Positions 9,267 to 18,460 of a stretch of DNA of 64,000 nt are shown here, piece by piece. Numbering within the stretch: the stretch's first letter is position 1; the number at the start of each line of letters is the position of its first letter. Both the position numbers and the translations under genes were made by a program. The notes beneath the pieces are model-generated. The model was not told the origin of the DNA and ran no database searches. It saw only the letters and a program-made list of their open reading frames with translations. The DNA is from Chryseobacterium sp. T16E-39. GTDB taxonomy: Bacteria > Bacteroidota > Bacteroidia > Flavobacteriales > Weeksellaceae. The DNA lies in NCBI RefSeq assembly GCF_002216065.1, contig NZ_CP022282.1, forward strand, positions 3,348,001 through 3,412,000, read 5' to 3'.

Positions 9267-12200
9267 TTATTTTTCTACTCTGTTTCTTACTTTAGTGTGA
9301 TAGAACACATTTGGCTTGGTTCCGATCTCTTCCAGTAAATAATATCTTCTGTTACTAGAATATAATTCTCTAACTTCAGACTCTTTATCATTCATGTCCC
9401 CGAAAGTCATAGATCCGGTAGAACAAGCCGCAGCACAAGCACAAGAGGCTTTAAATTCAGCATCTGATACTTTTCTGTTGTCTCTCTTAGCAGCTAAGAT
9501 TGTAGCTTGAGTTTCCTGGATACACATTGAACATTTCTCCATTACCCCTCTTGTTCTTACAACCACATCTGGATTAAGTACCATTCTTCCTAAATCATTG
9601 TTCATGTTGAAGTCGAACTTATCATTCAGGTTATACGTAAACCAGTTGAAACGTCTTACTTTGTAAGGACAGTTGTTTGCACAATATCTGGTACCAATAC
9701 ATCTGTTGTAAGCCATGTGGTTTTGTCCTTGCTTACCATGAGAAGTAGCCGCTACCGGACATACAGTTTCACATGGAGCGTGGTTACAGTGCTGACACAT
9801 TACCGGTTGGAAAATCACATCTGGACTTTCGTTTGGTTCGATTAAGATGTCATATAGGTTAGGAACATTTAATCCTCTGTCAATACCTTCTTTAGTTTCG
9901 ATTTTCTCTTTAGCAGAGTAGTAACGGTCAATTCTTAACCAGTACATATCTCTTGACATTCTGATCTCTTCTTTACCTACAACAGGAACGTTGTTTTCTG
10001 CCTGACAAGCAATGATACATGCTCCACAACCAGTACAAGAGTTCAAGTCGATTGATAAGTTAAAGTGAGGTCCGTCTGTATCATCAAAAGCATCCCAAAG
10101 ATCTATCTTTCTTGCAGGAAGAGCTCCACTGATTGTGTGGTACTCCAAAGGTTTATTCCATCCTTTGTGCTCATCATCGAATGCTACATTTAAGTATTCT
10201 GTTAAAGGAACTTCCTTAGCAATTTCATAACGACCCATTAGAGTGTTTTGAAGCTGAATACCTGCAAACTCATGATCTTCACCTGTTTTTTCTATTTTAG
10301 CGTTTGATACTACTAAATTAGAACCATCAAATAAAGGATATGCATTTACTCCTGTATCAGCAGTTGCTCCAGAATCCTTTTTACCATACCCAAGTGCAAG
10401 ACCTACTGATCCGTCTGCCTGACCTGGTTGAATAAATACAGGAACATCTTTTATTACTACTCCGTTTACAGTAAGATTTACGATAGAACCATCTAACTGC
10501 ATTCTTGCATTAAGATCATTCTCTATTCCTAATCTTTCAGCATCTTTAGGAGAGATTGTCAAATAATTATCCCAAGACATTCTAGTCAATGGATCAGGTA
10601 ATTCTTGCAACCAAGGGTTGTTAGCCTGAGTACCATCTCCAATTGAAGTCTTAGTATACAATACCAATTCTAAATCAGAAGCTTTAAAGTTTCCTAACTC
10701 AGCAACAGCCTGAGCTGCATTTCCTCCAGCGTAAGACAACGTTGTTGCATTGTTTGAAGGAACGATACCATTATATAGAGCTTTGTTGAAAGAAGTCGCT
10801 CCTAAGATAGAAGCAGCACTAGCTTTTAAATAGTCATAGTAGTTGTTTGCAGCATTGTTTTTTCCATTTTTCCAAACCAATAGAGACTCTTCAATCTGTC
10901 TTGATTTATAGATTTTCTGGATAGTAGGCTGCATTAATGTATAAACTCCAGTCTGAGGTTCCATATCCCCCCAAGATTCCAGCCAGTTTGCTACAGGAAT
11001 TACAGCTTTCGCTGCTTTATACATTGCGTTTTTCTTATCAGCAACTGCAATTACGTAAGGAACGTTTTTAATTGCTTTTTCAAATTCAGCACCTTTATAG
11101 TGAGAATAAATAGGATCTACATTGTTTGTAATTAAAACTCCAACCTGTCCTGCATTTACCCATCCTAAGAATTCCTGATATCTTGCTTTATCAAATTCTT
11201 TTAAGAAGTTCGCTTTACCAGTGAAAGCAACAGATCCTAATTTCTGATTAATTAAGTGAGCTAAAACTTGAGCTGCTTTAGAACCGTCTGCAAATACAAC
11301 AGCTTTGCTGCCTTTTGCTTTAAGTTCTTTTACAATTTCAGTAGCTGTTTTATCAGATGTAGCACCGCCACCCACAATTGCATTGTAAACTTCCACTAAT
11401 GTTTTGTTTACTGCACTTGGTTTTAGTCTGTATCTTGAGTCAGCGTTAGCACCAGTTAAAGACATGTTAGATTCCACCTGGATATGTCTCAACATGTTTG
11501 CTCCCGGTTTTCTAGCTTCAGCATAAGATGTTTCTAAGCTTGCAGCATTGTATTCTCCTAAGAAATCTGCCTGGAAAGAAACGATCAGCTCAGAACCTTT
11601 AAGATCGTAAACCGGTAATGCTCTTTGTCCGAATACTTCCTGAGCAGCATCTAATGCAGCAGAGTAAGGGAAAGCATCATAAGTTACAAGTTCAGCTGTA
11701 GGATATTTAGCTTTAAACTCAGCAAATAACTTTTTAAAAGTTGGTGAAGCAAAAGACTGAGATAAAAGGACAATCTTTTTACCAGCTGCCTGAGCCTCTC
11801 CTAAACCTTTAAGAACAAAATCATCTACTTTGTCAAAAGTTTCGTCTTTACCATCCAGCTTAGGCTGTTTTACTTTATCATTATCATAAAGAGAAAGTAC
11901 ACTTGCCTGAGCTCTTGCGTTAGTTTTACCTAAATCGCCTGCTGCTGGGTTTGGATCAATTTTAATTGGTCTTCCTTCACGTGTTTTTACTAAAACGCTG
12001 GCGAAATCGAAACCATCAAAATATGTTGAAGCGTAGTAATTAGGAACCCCAGGAATGATATCGTGAGGTTTTACCACGTAAGGAATCGTTTTAATTACCG
12101 GAGCTTCACAAGCAGCAAGTGTTACTGCTGCAGTAGAAAATCCTAATAATTTTAAGAAATCTCTTCTTGAAGTACCTGATCCGTTTTGTTCAGCATCTCC

Positions 12201-12314
12201 AAGGAAATCCTCTACCGGAATTTCTTCCTGAAACTCTTTTTGAGCCAGCTTATTATTTAAAGCTGGGTCTTTAAGTTCATGAATACTTCTAAATTGTATT
12301 TTGTTTGAAGCCAT
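9267..12314 (-). CDS. actB: Alternative complex III subunit ActB (molybdopterin-oxidoreductase-like plus iron-sulfur domain)
   Basis: 1015 residues. The N-terminus carries a variant twin-arginine motif SRRDFLKLLGF at 49-59, followed by a hydrophobic stretch and C69, the arrangement described as TAT-variant in this family. The central part (about 90-720) is the molybdopterin-oxidoreductase fold, which in ActB lacks the cofactor. The C-terminal part (about 750-1000) is a 4x cubane ferredoxin domain with cysteine clusters CTGCGACIIAC, CQHCNHAPCETVC, CIGTRYCANNC and CSMC. It passes electrons from quinol towards the heme subunits. Confidence 0.96.
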   Translation of the reverse strand: MASNKIQFRSIHELKDPALNNKLAQKEFQEEIPVEDFLGDAEQNGSGTSRRDFLKLLGFSTAAVTLAACEAPVIKTIPYVVKPHDIIPGVPNYYASTYFDGFDFASVLVKTREGRPIKIDPNPAAGDLGKTNARAQASVLSLYDNDKVKQPKLDGKDETFDKVDDFVLKGLGEAQAAGKKIVLLSQSFASPTFKKLFAEFKAKYPTAELVTYDAFPYSAALDAAQEVFGQRALPVYDLKGSELIVSFQADFLGEYNAASLETSYAEARKPGANMLRHIQVESNMSLTGANADSRYRLKPSAVNKTLVEVYNAIVGGGATSDKTATEIVKELKAKGSKAVVFADGSKAAQVLAHLINQKLGSVAFTGKANFLKEFDKARYQEFLGWVNAGQVGVLITNNVDPIYSHYKGAEFEKAIKNVPYVIAVADKKNAMYKAAKAVIPVANWLESWGDMEPQTGVYTLMQPTIQKIYKSRQIEESLLVWKNGKNNAANNYYDYLKASAASILGATSFNKALYNGIVPSNNATTLSYAGGNAAQAVAELGNFKASDLELVLYTKTSIGDGTQANNPWLQELPDPLTRMSWDNYLTISPKDAERLGIENDLNARMQLDGSIVNLTVNGVVIKDVPVFIQPGQADGSVGLALGYGKKDSGATADTGVNAYPLFDGSNLVVSNAKIEKTGEDHEFAGIQLQNTLMGRYEIAKEVPLTEYLNVAFDDEHKGWNKPLEYHTISGALPARKIDLWDAFDDTDGPHFNLSIDLNSCTGCGACIIACQAENNVPVVGKEEIRMSRDMYWLRIDRYYSAKEKIETKEGIDRGLNVPNLYDILIEPNESPDVIFQPVMCQHCNHAPCETVCPVAATSHGKQGQNHMAYNRCIGTRYCANNCPYKVRRFNWFTYNLNDKFDFNMNNDLGRMVLNPDVVVRTRGVMEKCSMCIQETQATILAAKRDNRKVSDAEFKASCACAAACSTGSMTFGDMNDKESEVRELYSSNRRYYLLEEIGTKPNVFYHTKVRNRVEK

Positions 12315-12336
12315 TTATACTTCTAATTTTTAGTTA

Positions 12337-13692
12337 TTAATAATGACATTTACCACACTCAAGACCTCCAATTGCATCTACAGTAATCTTACCACCATCT
12401 TTAGGGTATTGTTTTTTCAACTTGTCGTGTAGATTTTTGAAGTATTCTTTATTATAACCGTTGTTCATATCAACTTCAGTAGTTCTGTGACACTCGATAC
12501 ACCATCCCATAGTGAAATCATTAGCCATTTGAACAACATTCATTGTATCTATTTTTCCGTGACAAGCTTTACAAACAACATCAATTTTGTTATTTGGATT
12601 TTTCTTGTTGAAAGAGTTGATAATTGCTTGCTCACCTGCAACAACGTGCTGAGAGTGATTGAAATATACGAAATCCGGCATATTGTGGATTCTTGTCCAC
12701 TCTACGGGTTCAGTTTTTCCTGTATATTGTTGTTTCGCAGGATCCCAGCCTGTATGCTGATAAATCTTTTGAATTTCACCGTCGTAGAATGCCTTATCTT
12801 TTCCAGGCTCCATATAGTGTTTTGCATTGTATTCAGAAATTGTTCTGTGACAGTTCATACAAACGTTCATAGAAGGGATTTCAGAAACCTTACCATATTT
12901 AGCACTTGAGTGACATAATTGACAGTCAATTTTTTGTTCTCCAGCGTGAATTTTGTGTGAGAAATAGATAGGCTGATCTGGCTTATATCCTTTGTAAACC
13001 CCGATCCACATGATCCAGTTCCAAATTCCATAAGTTGCCAAAATAGCTAGAATTGCAAGCAATCCTTTACCTATATAATGGTATTTTTCGTAGATTTCAC
13101 TGAATGAACGAACTCTAGTTGCGTTTAATCCAGCTAAGTCTTCAGATTGACCTAACTTAACTAATTGTCTTAGTTTAAGTAAGATCCAAACCAATAAACC
13201 TGCAATCGCTAAAAGTGAAATGATTACCACATTGGTTGTTGTTTTGTCTGCTGGCGCCGCTGCTGCTGTGTCTGTTGCAGTGGTAGCAGTTGGTTCCGGT
13301 TCTGGAGCCGGAGGATTAGTTGTAAAAGCTAAAATATCATCAATATCCTTCTCTGTAAGATTAGGAAACTGTAACATTTCAGTTTTATTAAATTTTTCAA
13401 AAATCTCGTTGGCGTATTTATCCCCAGAAGCCCTTAGAGCTTTATTGTCTTTGATCCACTTATGAAGCCAATCTCTGTCTTTACCACCCTCTGTCTTTAC
13501 TCGTTCTACAACTCCTTTTAAAGGAGGTCCTATCACTTGTTTATCCAGAGCGTGACATGCAGTACAATTCGCTTTGAAAAGTTTCTCGCCGTTTTTAGGA
13601 TCGCCGTCTTGCCCGTAAAATGAAGCACTGGTTGATAGCAATAAGCCTATTGCGATCAACGTTTGTTTATAATGCTTTCTCCAACTAATCAT
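12337..13692 (-). CDS. actA: Alternative complex III subunit ActA, fused to an N-terminal cytochrome c domain
   Basis: 451 residues and six CxxCH heme motifs. CTACH at 43-47 belongs to an N-terminal class I cytochrome c domain after a signal peptide. It is followed by an Ala/Thr/Pro-rich linker, two hydrophobic helices (about 155-175 and 210-235), and a pentaheme region with CQLCH, CMNCH, CKACH, CIECH and CGKCH. The stand-alone ActA of other phyla is only the pentaheme part, so this is the fused Bacteroidota form. It is the first gene of the act operon and is divergent from the SPOR gene at 13878. Confidence 0.93.
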   Translation of the reverse strand: MISWRKHYKQTLIAIGLLLSTSASFYGQDGDPKNGEKLFKANCTACHALDKQVIGPPLKGVVERVKTEGGKDRDWLHKWIKDNKALRASGDKYANEIFEKFNKTEMLQFPNLTEKDIDDILAFTTNPPAPEPEPTATTATDTAAAAPADKTTTNVVIISLLAIAGLLVWILLKLRQLVKLGQSEDLAGLNATRVRSFSEIYEKYHYIGKGLLAILAILATYGIWNWIMWIGVYKGYKPDQPIYFSHKIHAGEQKIDCQLCHSSAKYGKVSEIPSMNVCMNCHRTISEYNAKHYMEPGKDKAFYDGEIQKIYQHTGWDPAKQQYTGKTEPVEWTRIHNMPDFVYFNHSQHVVAGEQAIINSFNKKNPNNKIDVVCKACHGKIDTMNVVQMANDFTMGWCIECHRTTEVDMNNGYNKEYFKNLHDKLKKQYPKDGGKITVDAIGGLECGKCHY

Positions 13693-13739
13693 TTAAATTA
13701 TCTTATGTTAGTAAAATATTGAACATTCAATCAATCCCG

Positions 13740-13747
13740 CAAAAATA
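13740..13747 (-). promoter_or_regulatory. Candidate -7 element of the act operon
   Basis: TATTTTTG on the minus strand matches TAnnTTTG and lies 48 nt upstream of the actA start. I see no good -33 partner. Confidence 0.4.
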
Positions 13748-13830
13748 ATATTTTTAACAGGAATTTAACGGCATAAGGAAAGGGGAAAATATCATTTACG
13801 TTTAATTTGTATTGATTCTAAATAACTCTG

Positions 13831-13862
13831 TTTGGTATAATTTTTTAATTTGTATAAATTTG
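13831..13862 (+). promoter_or_regulatory. Promoter of the SPOR-domain gene
   Basis: TTTG (13831-13834), 20 nt, TAAATTTG (13855-13862): a full match to the Bacteroidota consensus, 15 nt before the ATG at 13878. Confidence 0.75.
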
Positions 13863-13877
13863 CGGAAACAAGTTTAA

Positions 13878-14414
13878 ATGAAAAATTTAATCAAAATATT
13901 GTCAATACTGTCCTTTTTTGGATTTTATAAGATTGAAGCCCAGCAGGTTGTAAAGAAGGATACGTTATCTGGAACGGAACTCATAATGTCTATGGATCCT
14001 AAAGTAAAAGATGCTTTAGAGAACTTAGAAGACAAATGTTCAAGAGTGGTTACCACTACAACTCCCAGAGACAATAGTGAAGAAACTTATACAAAACCTA
14101 CAAAAATATATGTTCCGAATAGGGAATTGACCAATGCTGAAATCTGTAGAAAGAATCCAAGGATTCTTGGGTACAAAATACAGATTACAACTGTGAAAAG
14201 TAACGATGAAGCAAACGAAATTAAATCGTATTTTAGAAAAAGGTTTCCTAATTTAAAGGTTGAAACGGATGCTTCATTAAGACCTAATTATAAAATTTTA
14301 GCGGGTAGTTATTTTACAAAACAGAGCGCGTCTTCAGACCTTTCCAAAATTAGAGAATACTTTAAATCTGCTGTAGCAGTGCAATATAGAATATTCTGTG
14401 CGGAAGCAAAATAA
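13878..14414 (+). CDS. Secreted SPOR-domain protein
   Basis: 178 residues. A signal peptide (about 1-20, ending IEAQ) precedes a low-complexity region, then a SPOR-like domain at about 95-175 (GYKIQITTVKSNDEANEI and the YKILAGSYFTKQSASSDL repeat). SPOR domains bind denuded septal peptidoglycan. A SPOR gene divergent from the act operon is a recurrent flavobacterial arrangement as far as I recall. It has its own promoter and a shared terminator downstream. Confidence 0.85.
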   Translation: MKNLIKILSILSFFGFYKIEAQQVVKKDTLSGTELIMSMDPKVKDALENLEDKCSRVVTTTTPRDNSEETYTKPTKIYVPNRELTNAEICRKNPRILGYKIQITTVKSNDEANEIKSYFRKRFPNLKVETDASLRPNYKILAGSYFTKQSASSDLSKIREYFKSAVAVQYRIFCAEAK

Positions 14415-14440
14415 GTTTTGTTTTGACCTAAAATAAAAAA

Positions 14441-14463
14441 GCTGAGAAGATCTTCTTCTCAGC
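14441..14463. terminator. Bidirectional terminator
   Basis: A perfect 10-bp stem (GCTGAGAAGA and its complement) with a 3-nt loop, flanked by A6 on one side and T6 on the other, sits between convergent genes ending at 14414 and 14468. Confidence 0.85.
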
Positions 14464-14467
14464 TTTT

Positions 14468-15742
14468 TTATTGATAATAAGAATTTAAAAACCAGAAAAA
14501 TTCTGTCATCCTGATGTAATTATTTATCGCAAGATAAATGAATAATATTCCTATTGTAACTGTTAAAAACGATAATATTTTGGGAGAAGATCTGTACGAA
14601 TAAAATAGCCACCCTAATAAAATTGGAAATACAAAAACAAAATGCCCACCATAAATGTATGAAGTATGCAACCCAAACCTCATGATACAATGAATGATAA
14701 TATCCAGAATAAACGAGATCATGACTATTTGAACCAGTTTATTTTTGAAGTTTCTAAAATAACTCCACAATATCAACCCTAATAAAAGGGCGATAAATAC
14801 ATAGGGGATCCATGAGGAATAGACATCCATAATTAATCCTTTGAAATTAAATCCCTTCATATTGTGCTTGTCGCGTATAATGAAACTTGAAAACAGGATG
14901 TTACCACCGAAAAAATAGGATAGTATCATATCCCAGATTGGGGTTGATTTTACATTAGAAAATTTTTCATACTGTTCATTGGTCTTGTTAAAGATGTTTT
15001 CATACTTAAAATGAATGCGGTTTAAGTAAAGAAGAATAAAACATATACAGGTAAGGATTGTCCGAAAAGTGGCATCTCCAAATTTTTTCCAATTTCTGAA
15101 CAGGCCTTTTTCAAATACTACAGGAATAAAAGCTTTAACAATATTTGTAATGGTAAGCCCGCCGATTGAAATTCCAGCGAATATGAGTGCTAAACCAGAT
15201 ATTTTTTCTTCTTTTTTAAGTTTAATAGCTGCATAATGATTATACAGGCAAAGAAGAAGAAGAGTATACGTGAAATTTTCCGGCGTGAAAGAAAGTAAAA
15301 TACATGTTGAGAAGAAGCTGAAGAATAATATAATTAATAGGTTAATCATCAAAGGAATTCTGATGATGTTCTTTAAATATTTAAAGACCTGTAATACGCT
15401 TAAACTGACAGCAGTAGTGCTTAGCCATGCTAATACTAACCGGAAAGTAGCATCTGTTTTTCCGTTAGATACTAAAAATGCAAATTCTCTTATCCAATTA
15501 AAAAAGTAATAGGAGAGCGGGTGTCTCTCAAAGCTTCCGCCTGTCATTACAATAGAGCGGTTGTCAAAACTAAAGTAGGCATCCCACGGAATCCGATCAT
15601 CAAAAATAATGGTGTAATTAAAAGCGATATAAGAGCTTAAAATTCCATATGCTATCATAAAAAATAGAAACACCCATAATTCAATTAAGGATGAAGGAAA
15701 TATAAGCCGGAAAAAATCGATCAGTTTAGATTTGAAGTTCAC
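14468..15742 (-). CDS. Polytopic membrane protein, GT-C-glycosyltransferase-like, unknown function
   Basis: 424 residues with roughly ten membrane helices. The region after the first helix contains a periplasmic loop with acidic residues (IIFDDRIPWDAYFSFD, about 45-60) and the stretch RHPLSYYFFNWIREF, reminiscent of GT-C glycosyltransferases, where an acidic residue in the first loop is catalytic. This is inference; no family is identified with confidence. It is transcribed alone, bounded by terminators on both sides. Confidence 0.6.
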   Translation of the reverse strand: MNFKSKLIDFFRLIFPSSLIELWVFLFFMIAYGILSSYIAFNYTIIFDDRIPWDAYFSFDNRSIVMTGGSFERHPLSYYFFNWIREFAFLVSNGKTDATFRLVLAWLSTTAVSLSVLQVFKYLKNIIRIPLMINLLIILFFSFFSTCILLSFTPENFTYTLLLLCLYNHYAAIKLKKEEKISGLALIFAGISIGGLTITNIVKAFIPVVFEKGLFRNWKKFGDATFRTILTCICFILLYLNRIHFKYENIFNKTNEQYEKFSNVKSTPIWDMILSYFFGGNILFSSFIIRDKHNMKGFNFKGLIMDVYSSWIPYVFIALLLGLILWSYFRNFKNKLVQIVMISFILDIIIHCIMRFGLHTSYIYGGHFVFVFPILLGWLFYSYRSSPKILSFLTVTIGILFIYLAINNYIRMTEFFWFLNSYYQ

Positions 15743-15759
15743 TTTATTTAAAGTTTTTG

Positions 15760-15767
15760 CAAAAGTA
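15760..15767 (-). promoter_or_regulatory. Candidate -7 element of the membrane protein gene
   Basis: TACTTTTG on the minus strand, 17 nt upstream of the ATG at 15742. Confidence 0.45.
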
Positions 15768-15776
15768 AAATAAAAA

Positions 15777-15796
15777 ACTCACCAACAATGGTGAGT
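15777..15796 (-). terminator. Terminator after the T9SS cargo gene
   Basis: A 7-bp perfect stem (ACTCACC/GGTGAGT) with a 6-nt loop, followed on the minus strand by a T run. It lies 23 nt past the stop at 15820. Confidence 0.75.
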
Positions 15797-15819
15797 TTTG
15801 TTCTATATGATAAAAGTTA

Positions 15820-16773
15820 TTATTCTTTAATTACTTTTTCTGTAGATGAAGTTCCATCGGCAAATTCAATTTGCAGTAAATAAGTTCCTTTAGAGAACGA
15901 AGAAAGATCTTGTTTTGCTGATGTTGTTTTTAAAACGGATCTACCAGAAACATCAAAAATGGAAACTGATTTTATTTTTTTATCTGTTTTAATTTCAACT
16001 TCTCCTTTAGTAGGATTAGGGTAAACACTTGCTTTGGTTTTGGAAGAAACTTCATTTGTTGAAAGGGTCCCTGTCGTGATTTTAACATCATCTACCATAA
16101 ACATATATTTATCGGAAGACATGTACTGGATACCTATTCTTATTGTTTGTCCACTATAAGCGTCAAGGTTTTGAGTAGCTTGTTGCCATGCCGCATACGG
16201 AGCAACTAAGGGGCTGGCCCCGGAAATTATGGTGAAATTAGCCGCAGCTGTAGGAGTGCCACTACCAACATATACACCTATTTTATAATTTTCAACATAG
16301 TCTGGAGAAAGAGCTTTTACCCAAAGGCTTAGTTGGTTACCGCCCGCTCCTAGTGTTACCGGAGGAGAAATAAGCCAGTCATTATTTACGGGAACACCAC
16401 CTGGTAGAGATGCTGCCCAAGATACTGCGGTTTTTAGTCCTCCATGTGGCGTGAAATTTCTTACTTCTTCATCAACGCCTGTTACTGCTGTAAGATTATT
16501 TGTGGCGTTACTTGCAGAAGGATTAAAGATCTGAAATGCCATTGGAGCTCCGGCATTGGTCCAGTTGGCGGTCCAACCAGGTACAGTAGTTCCTCCAACT
16601 ACAGGTCCACCTCCCGTATAAGTATCTAAGCCATCTAAGTCTAAGGTTTTCCAGTTACCAATCCCAGTGATTGCAAAGTCAGTATAAGATTCGAAGCCTT
16701 CTTCTAACAGAACGGTTTGGGCGTTCCCCCAAATCCCTGCGAATAATACTAAAGAAAGTAAAGTCTTTTTCAT
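15820..16773 (-). CDS. Secreted choice-of-anchor-J domain protein with T9SS type A sorting signal
   Basis: 317 residues from the ATG at 16773. An upstream in-frame start at 16815 is rejected because it lies upstream of the TATTTTTG box at 16795-16802, and the sequence from 16773 is a clean signal peptide (MKKTLLSLVLFAGIW to NAQ). The middle (about 20-235) is a jelly-roll adhesin-type domain with many Gly, Thr and Trp. The last about 75 residues form a type A sorting domain (ASVYPNPTKGEVEI, then FDVSGR and SFSKGTYLLQI), the signal for T9SS export and surface attachment. Confidence 0.88.
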   Translation of the reverse strand: MKKTLLSLVLFAGIWGNAQTVLLEEGFESYTDFAITGIGNWKTLDLDGLDTYTGGGPVVGGTTVPGWTANWTNAGAPMAFQIFNPSASNATNNLTAVTGVDEEVRNFTPHGGLKTAVSWAASLPGGVPVNNDWLISPPVTLGAGGNQLSLWVKALSPDYVENYKIGVYVGSGTPTAAANFTIISGASPLVAPYAAWQQATQNLDAYSGQTIRIGIQYMSSDKYMFMVDDVKITTGTLSTNEVSSKTKASVYPNPTKGEVEIKTDKKIKSVSIFDVSGRSVLKTTSAKQDLSSFSKGTYLLQIEFADGTSSTEKVIKE

Positions 16774-16794
16774 AATGCTATTATTAAATTGTAC

Positions 16795-16802
16795 CAAAAA
16801 TA
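16795..16802 (-). promoter_or_regulatory. Candidate -7 element of the T9SS cargo gene
   Basis: TATTTTTG on the minus strand, 21 nt upstream of the ATG at 16773; it helps decide that start. Confidence 0.5.
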
Positions 16803-16848
16803 AGCATTTTTTCAATAAGAGTTACATATCTTAATTAATATTATAAAC

Positions 16849-18387
16849 TTACGAGCTGCATGATAAAGTGGAGCATCCTGAAATGTCATCATAGTCTATT
16901 GGCCTCCTTGCAGAAAATTCTGTATAAATTTCTTCATACGGATTTTCTAAAGCATGAGTTAGTTTTTTTAATAAGTCTGTTTTGCCATCATTAATTTCTT
17001 CGATGCATTGATATAAAAGATAGTTTCTTAGAATAAATTTTGGATTTGCCTTTTGCATTAATTTGAAAGATTCTTCTTTTGTGATGGTATTTTTTGAGAG
17101 TCTTTCATTGTATTTTGTAATAAAACTTTCAAATTTTCTTAGTAGGTCATCATGTAAATGGATATAAGAAATGTTTTTAATTAATTCGTTGTTATTTTCT
17201 ACTTTCAGCTTTTCAAGCACGTTAAAAAATAAAGTATGATCAAGTCGTAATTCCTGCATCAATCCTTGCCAGTTGCCAAAAAACTCCTCATCTCCTTCCA
17301 ATAATTGATCGAAACCAAACTTTTTACAAAGCATTTTATCATGAGCTTCCCAGAAATAGGTGCCATAATTATTAAGGGTATCCTCAAGGAACTTTTCATC
17401 TTTTATTAATGGATGGAGAGCGTTTGCAAGCTGCCAAAGATTCCATTGTGAGATCTGGCCTTGTTTTCCAAACGCATATCTTCTTCCAGGTAGATCGGTC
17501 GTATTGGGTGTGAAATTCAAATTATATTCATCCATCATCGAATAGGGACCATAATCAATGGTCAGACCAAGAATAGACATGTTGTCTGTGTTCATGACTC
17601 CATGCACGAATCCTACTCTGAGCCATTCTGTAATCATATCTGCAGTTCTAGTGCAAACACTTTTAAAAAAGTCTTTGTATTTGTCAGTATCTAATGATGT
17701 GACCTCAGGAAAATAGTTCTTGATGGTAAAATCAACAAGATCTTGTAATGTTTTATATTCCTGTTGAGCTGAAGCTAATTCAAAATGACCAAATCGAAGA
17801 AAGCTTTCTGCAGTTCTGATAACTACAGCTCCTTTTTCTTTCTGTGGATTTCCGTCGTACATCATGTCTCTTATGACATCTTCTCCCGTAAAGCATAAAC
17901 TTAAGGCTCTCGTAGTTGGAACTCCTAAATGATACATCGCCTCACTCATAAGATACTCTCTGACTGAAGACCTCAGTACAGCTCTTCCATCAGCATGTCT
18001 TGAGTAAGGAGTGGCTCCGGATCCCTTCCATTGAATTTCATTTTTTTGCCCGGATTCGTTTATTATCTCTCCGGCTAGTATCGCCCTGCCATCCCCGAGT
18101 TGTCCTGCCCAGTTCCCAAACTGATGACCTGCATAAGCAGTGGCATACGACTGAATATTTGCCGGAAGATTATTTCCAACAAGAAAATCGAGATCAGTGT
18201 CTTCATAAGTTCCCAAACCAATTTCCTCCGAAAGTTTTTCATTAAAAACAATTAATTGAGGATTTTCAAAACCTGCCGGATAGGTGGTTGAAAAGAGAAC
18301 TTTTGGAGTAACTCTTTGCATTGGGTTTTCCGAGAAATCTCCGGGAAAAGCTTTTATAAAGGGTTGTCGGATGTCTTTAATATTCAT
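16849..18387 (-). CDS. selO: SelO/YdiU protein adenylyltransferase (pseudokinase-fold AMPylase)
   Basis: 512 residues, full length for the family. SelO transfers AMP from ATP to Ser/Thr/Tyr of target proteins and is linked to oxidative stress. Recognisable segments are YAGHQFGNWAGQLGDGRA (about 83-100, nucleotide loop), KGSGATPYSRHADGRAVL (about 120-137), FGHFE and the catalytic-loop-like HGVMNTDNMSILGLTIDYGP (about 263-283). The extreme C-terminus is CSTLSCSS, the redox-active cysteine tail where eukaryotic SelO carries selenocysteine; cysteine is used here. It stands alone with its own promoter box. Confidence 0.95.
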   Translation of the reverse strand: MNIKDIRQPFIKAFPGDFSENPMQRVTPKVLFSTTYPAGFENPQLIVFNEKLSEEIGLGTYEDTDLDFLVGNNLPANIQSYATAYAGHQFGNWAGQLGDGRAILAGEIINESGQKNEIQWKGSGATPYSRHADGRAVLRSSVREYLMSEAMYHLGVPTTRALSLCFTGEDVIRDMMYDGNPQKEKGAVVIRTAESFLRFGHFELASAQQEYKTLQDLVDFTIKNYFPEVTSLDTDKYKDFFKSVCTRTADMITEWLRVGFVHGVMNTDNMSILGLTIDYGPYSMMDEYNLNFTPNTTDLPGRRYAFGKQGQISQWNLWQLANALHPLIKDEKFLEDTLNNYGTYFWEAHDKMLCKKFGFDQLLEGDEEFFGNWQGLMQELRLDHTLFFNVLEKLKVENNNELIKNISYIHLHDDLLRKFESFITKYNERLSKNTITKEESFKLMQKANPKFILRNYLLYQCIEEINDGKTDLLKKLTHALENPYEEIYTEFSARRPIDYDDISGCSTLSCSS

Positions 18388-18391
18388 GATT

Positions 18392-18399
18392 CAAAGATA
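18392..18399 (-). promoter_or_regulatory. Candidate -7 element of selO, directly at the start codon
   Basis: TATCTTTG on the minus strand ends only 4 nt before the ATG at 18387, which would make the mRNA leaderless or nearly so if the box is used. Confidence 0.4.
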
Positions 18400-18412
18400 C
18401 AATAATAAAAAA

Positions 18413-18439
18413 AGACCTTTCAAATTGCTTGAAAGGTCT
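18413..18439 (-). terminator. Terminator of the ricT-gldH-PBP1a operon
   Basis: A perfect 11-bp stem (AGACCTTTCAA and its complement) with a 5-nt loop and a T7 run on the minus strand, 22 nt past the PBP1a stop. Confidence 0.85.
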
Positions 18440-18460
18440 CATGTATTTGTAAAAGAGAAA

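Noticed and set aside
12487..12909. 140-aa plus-strand frame inside actA
   Set aside because: Antisense to the heme-motif region; composition is that of a shadow frame.
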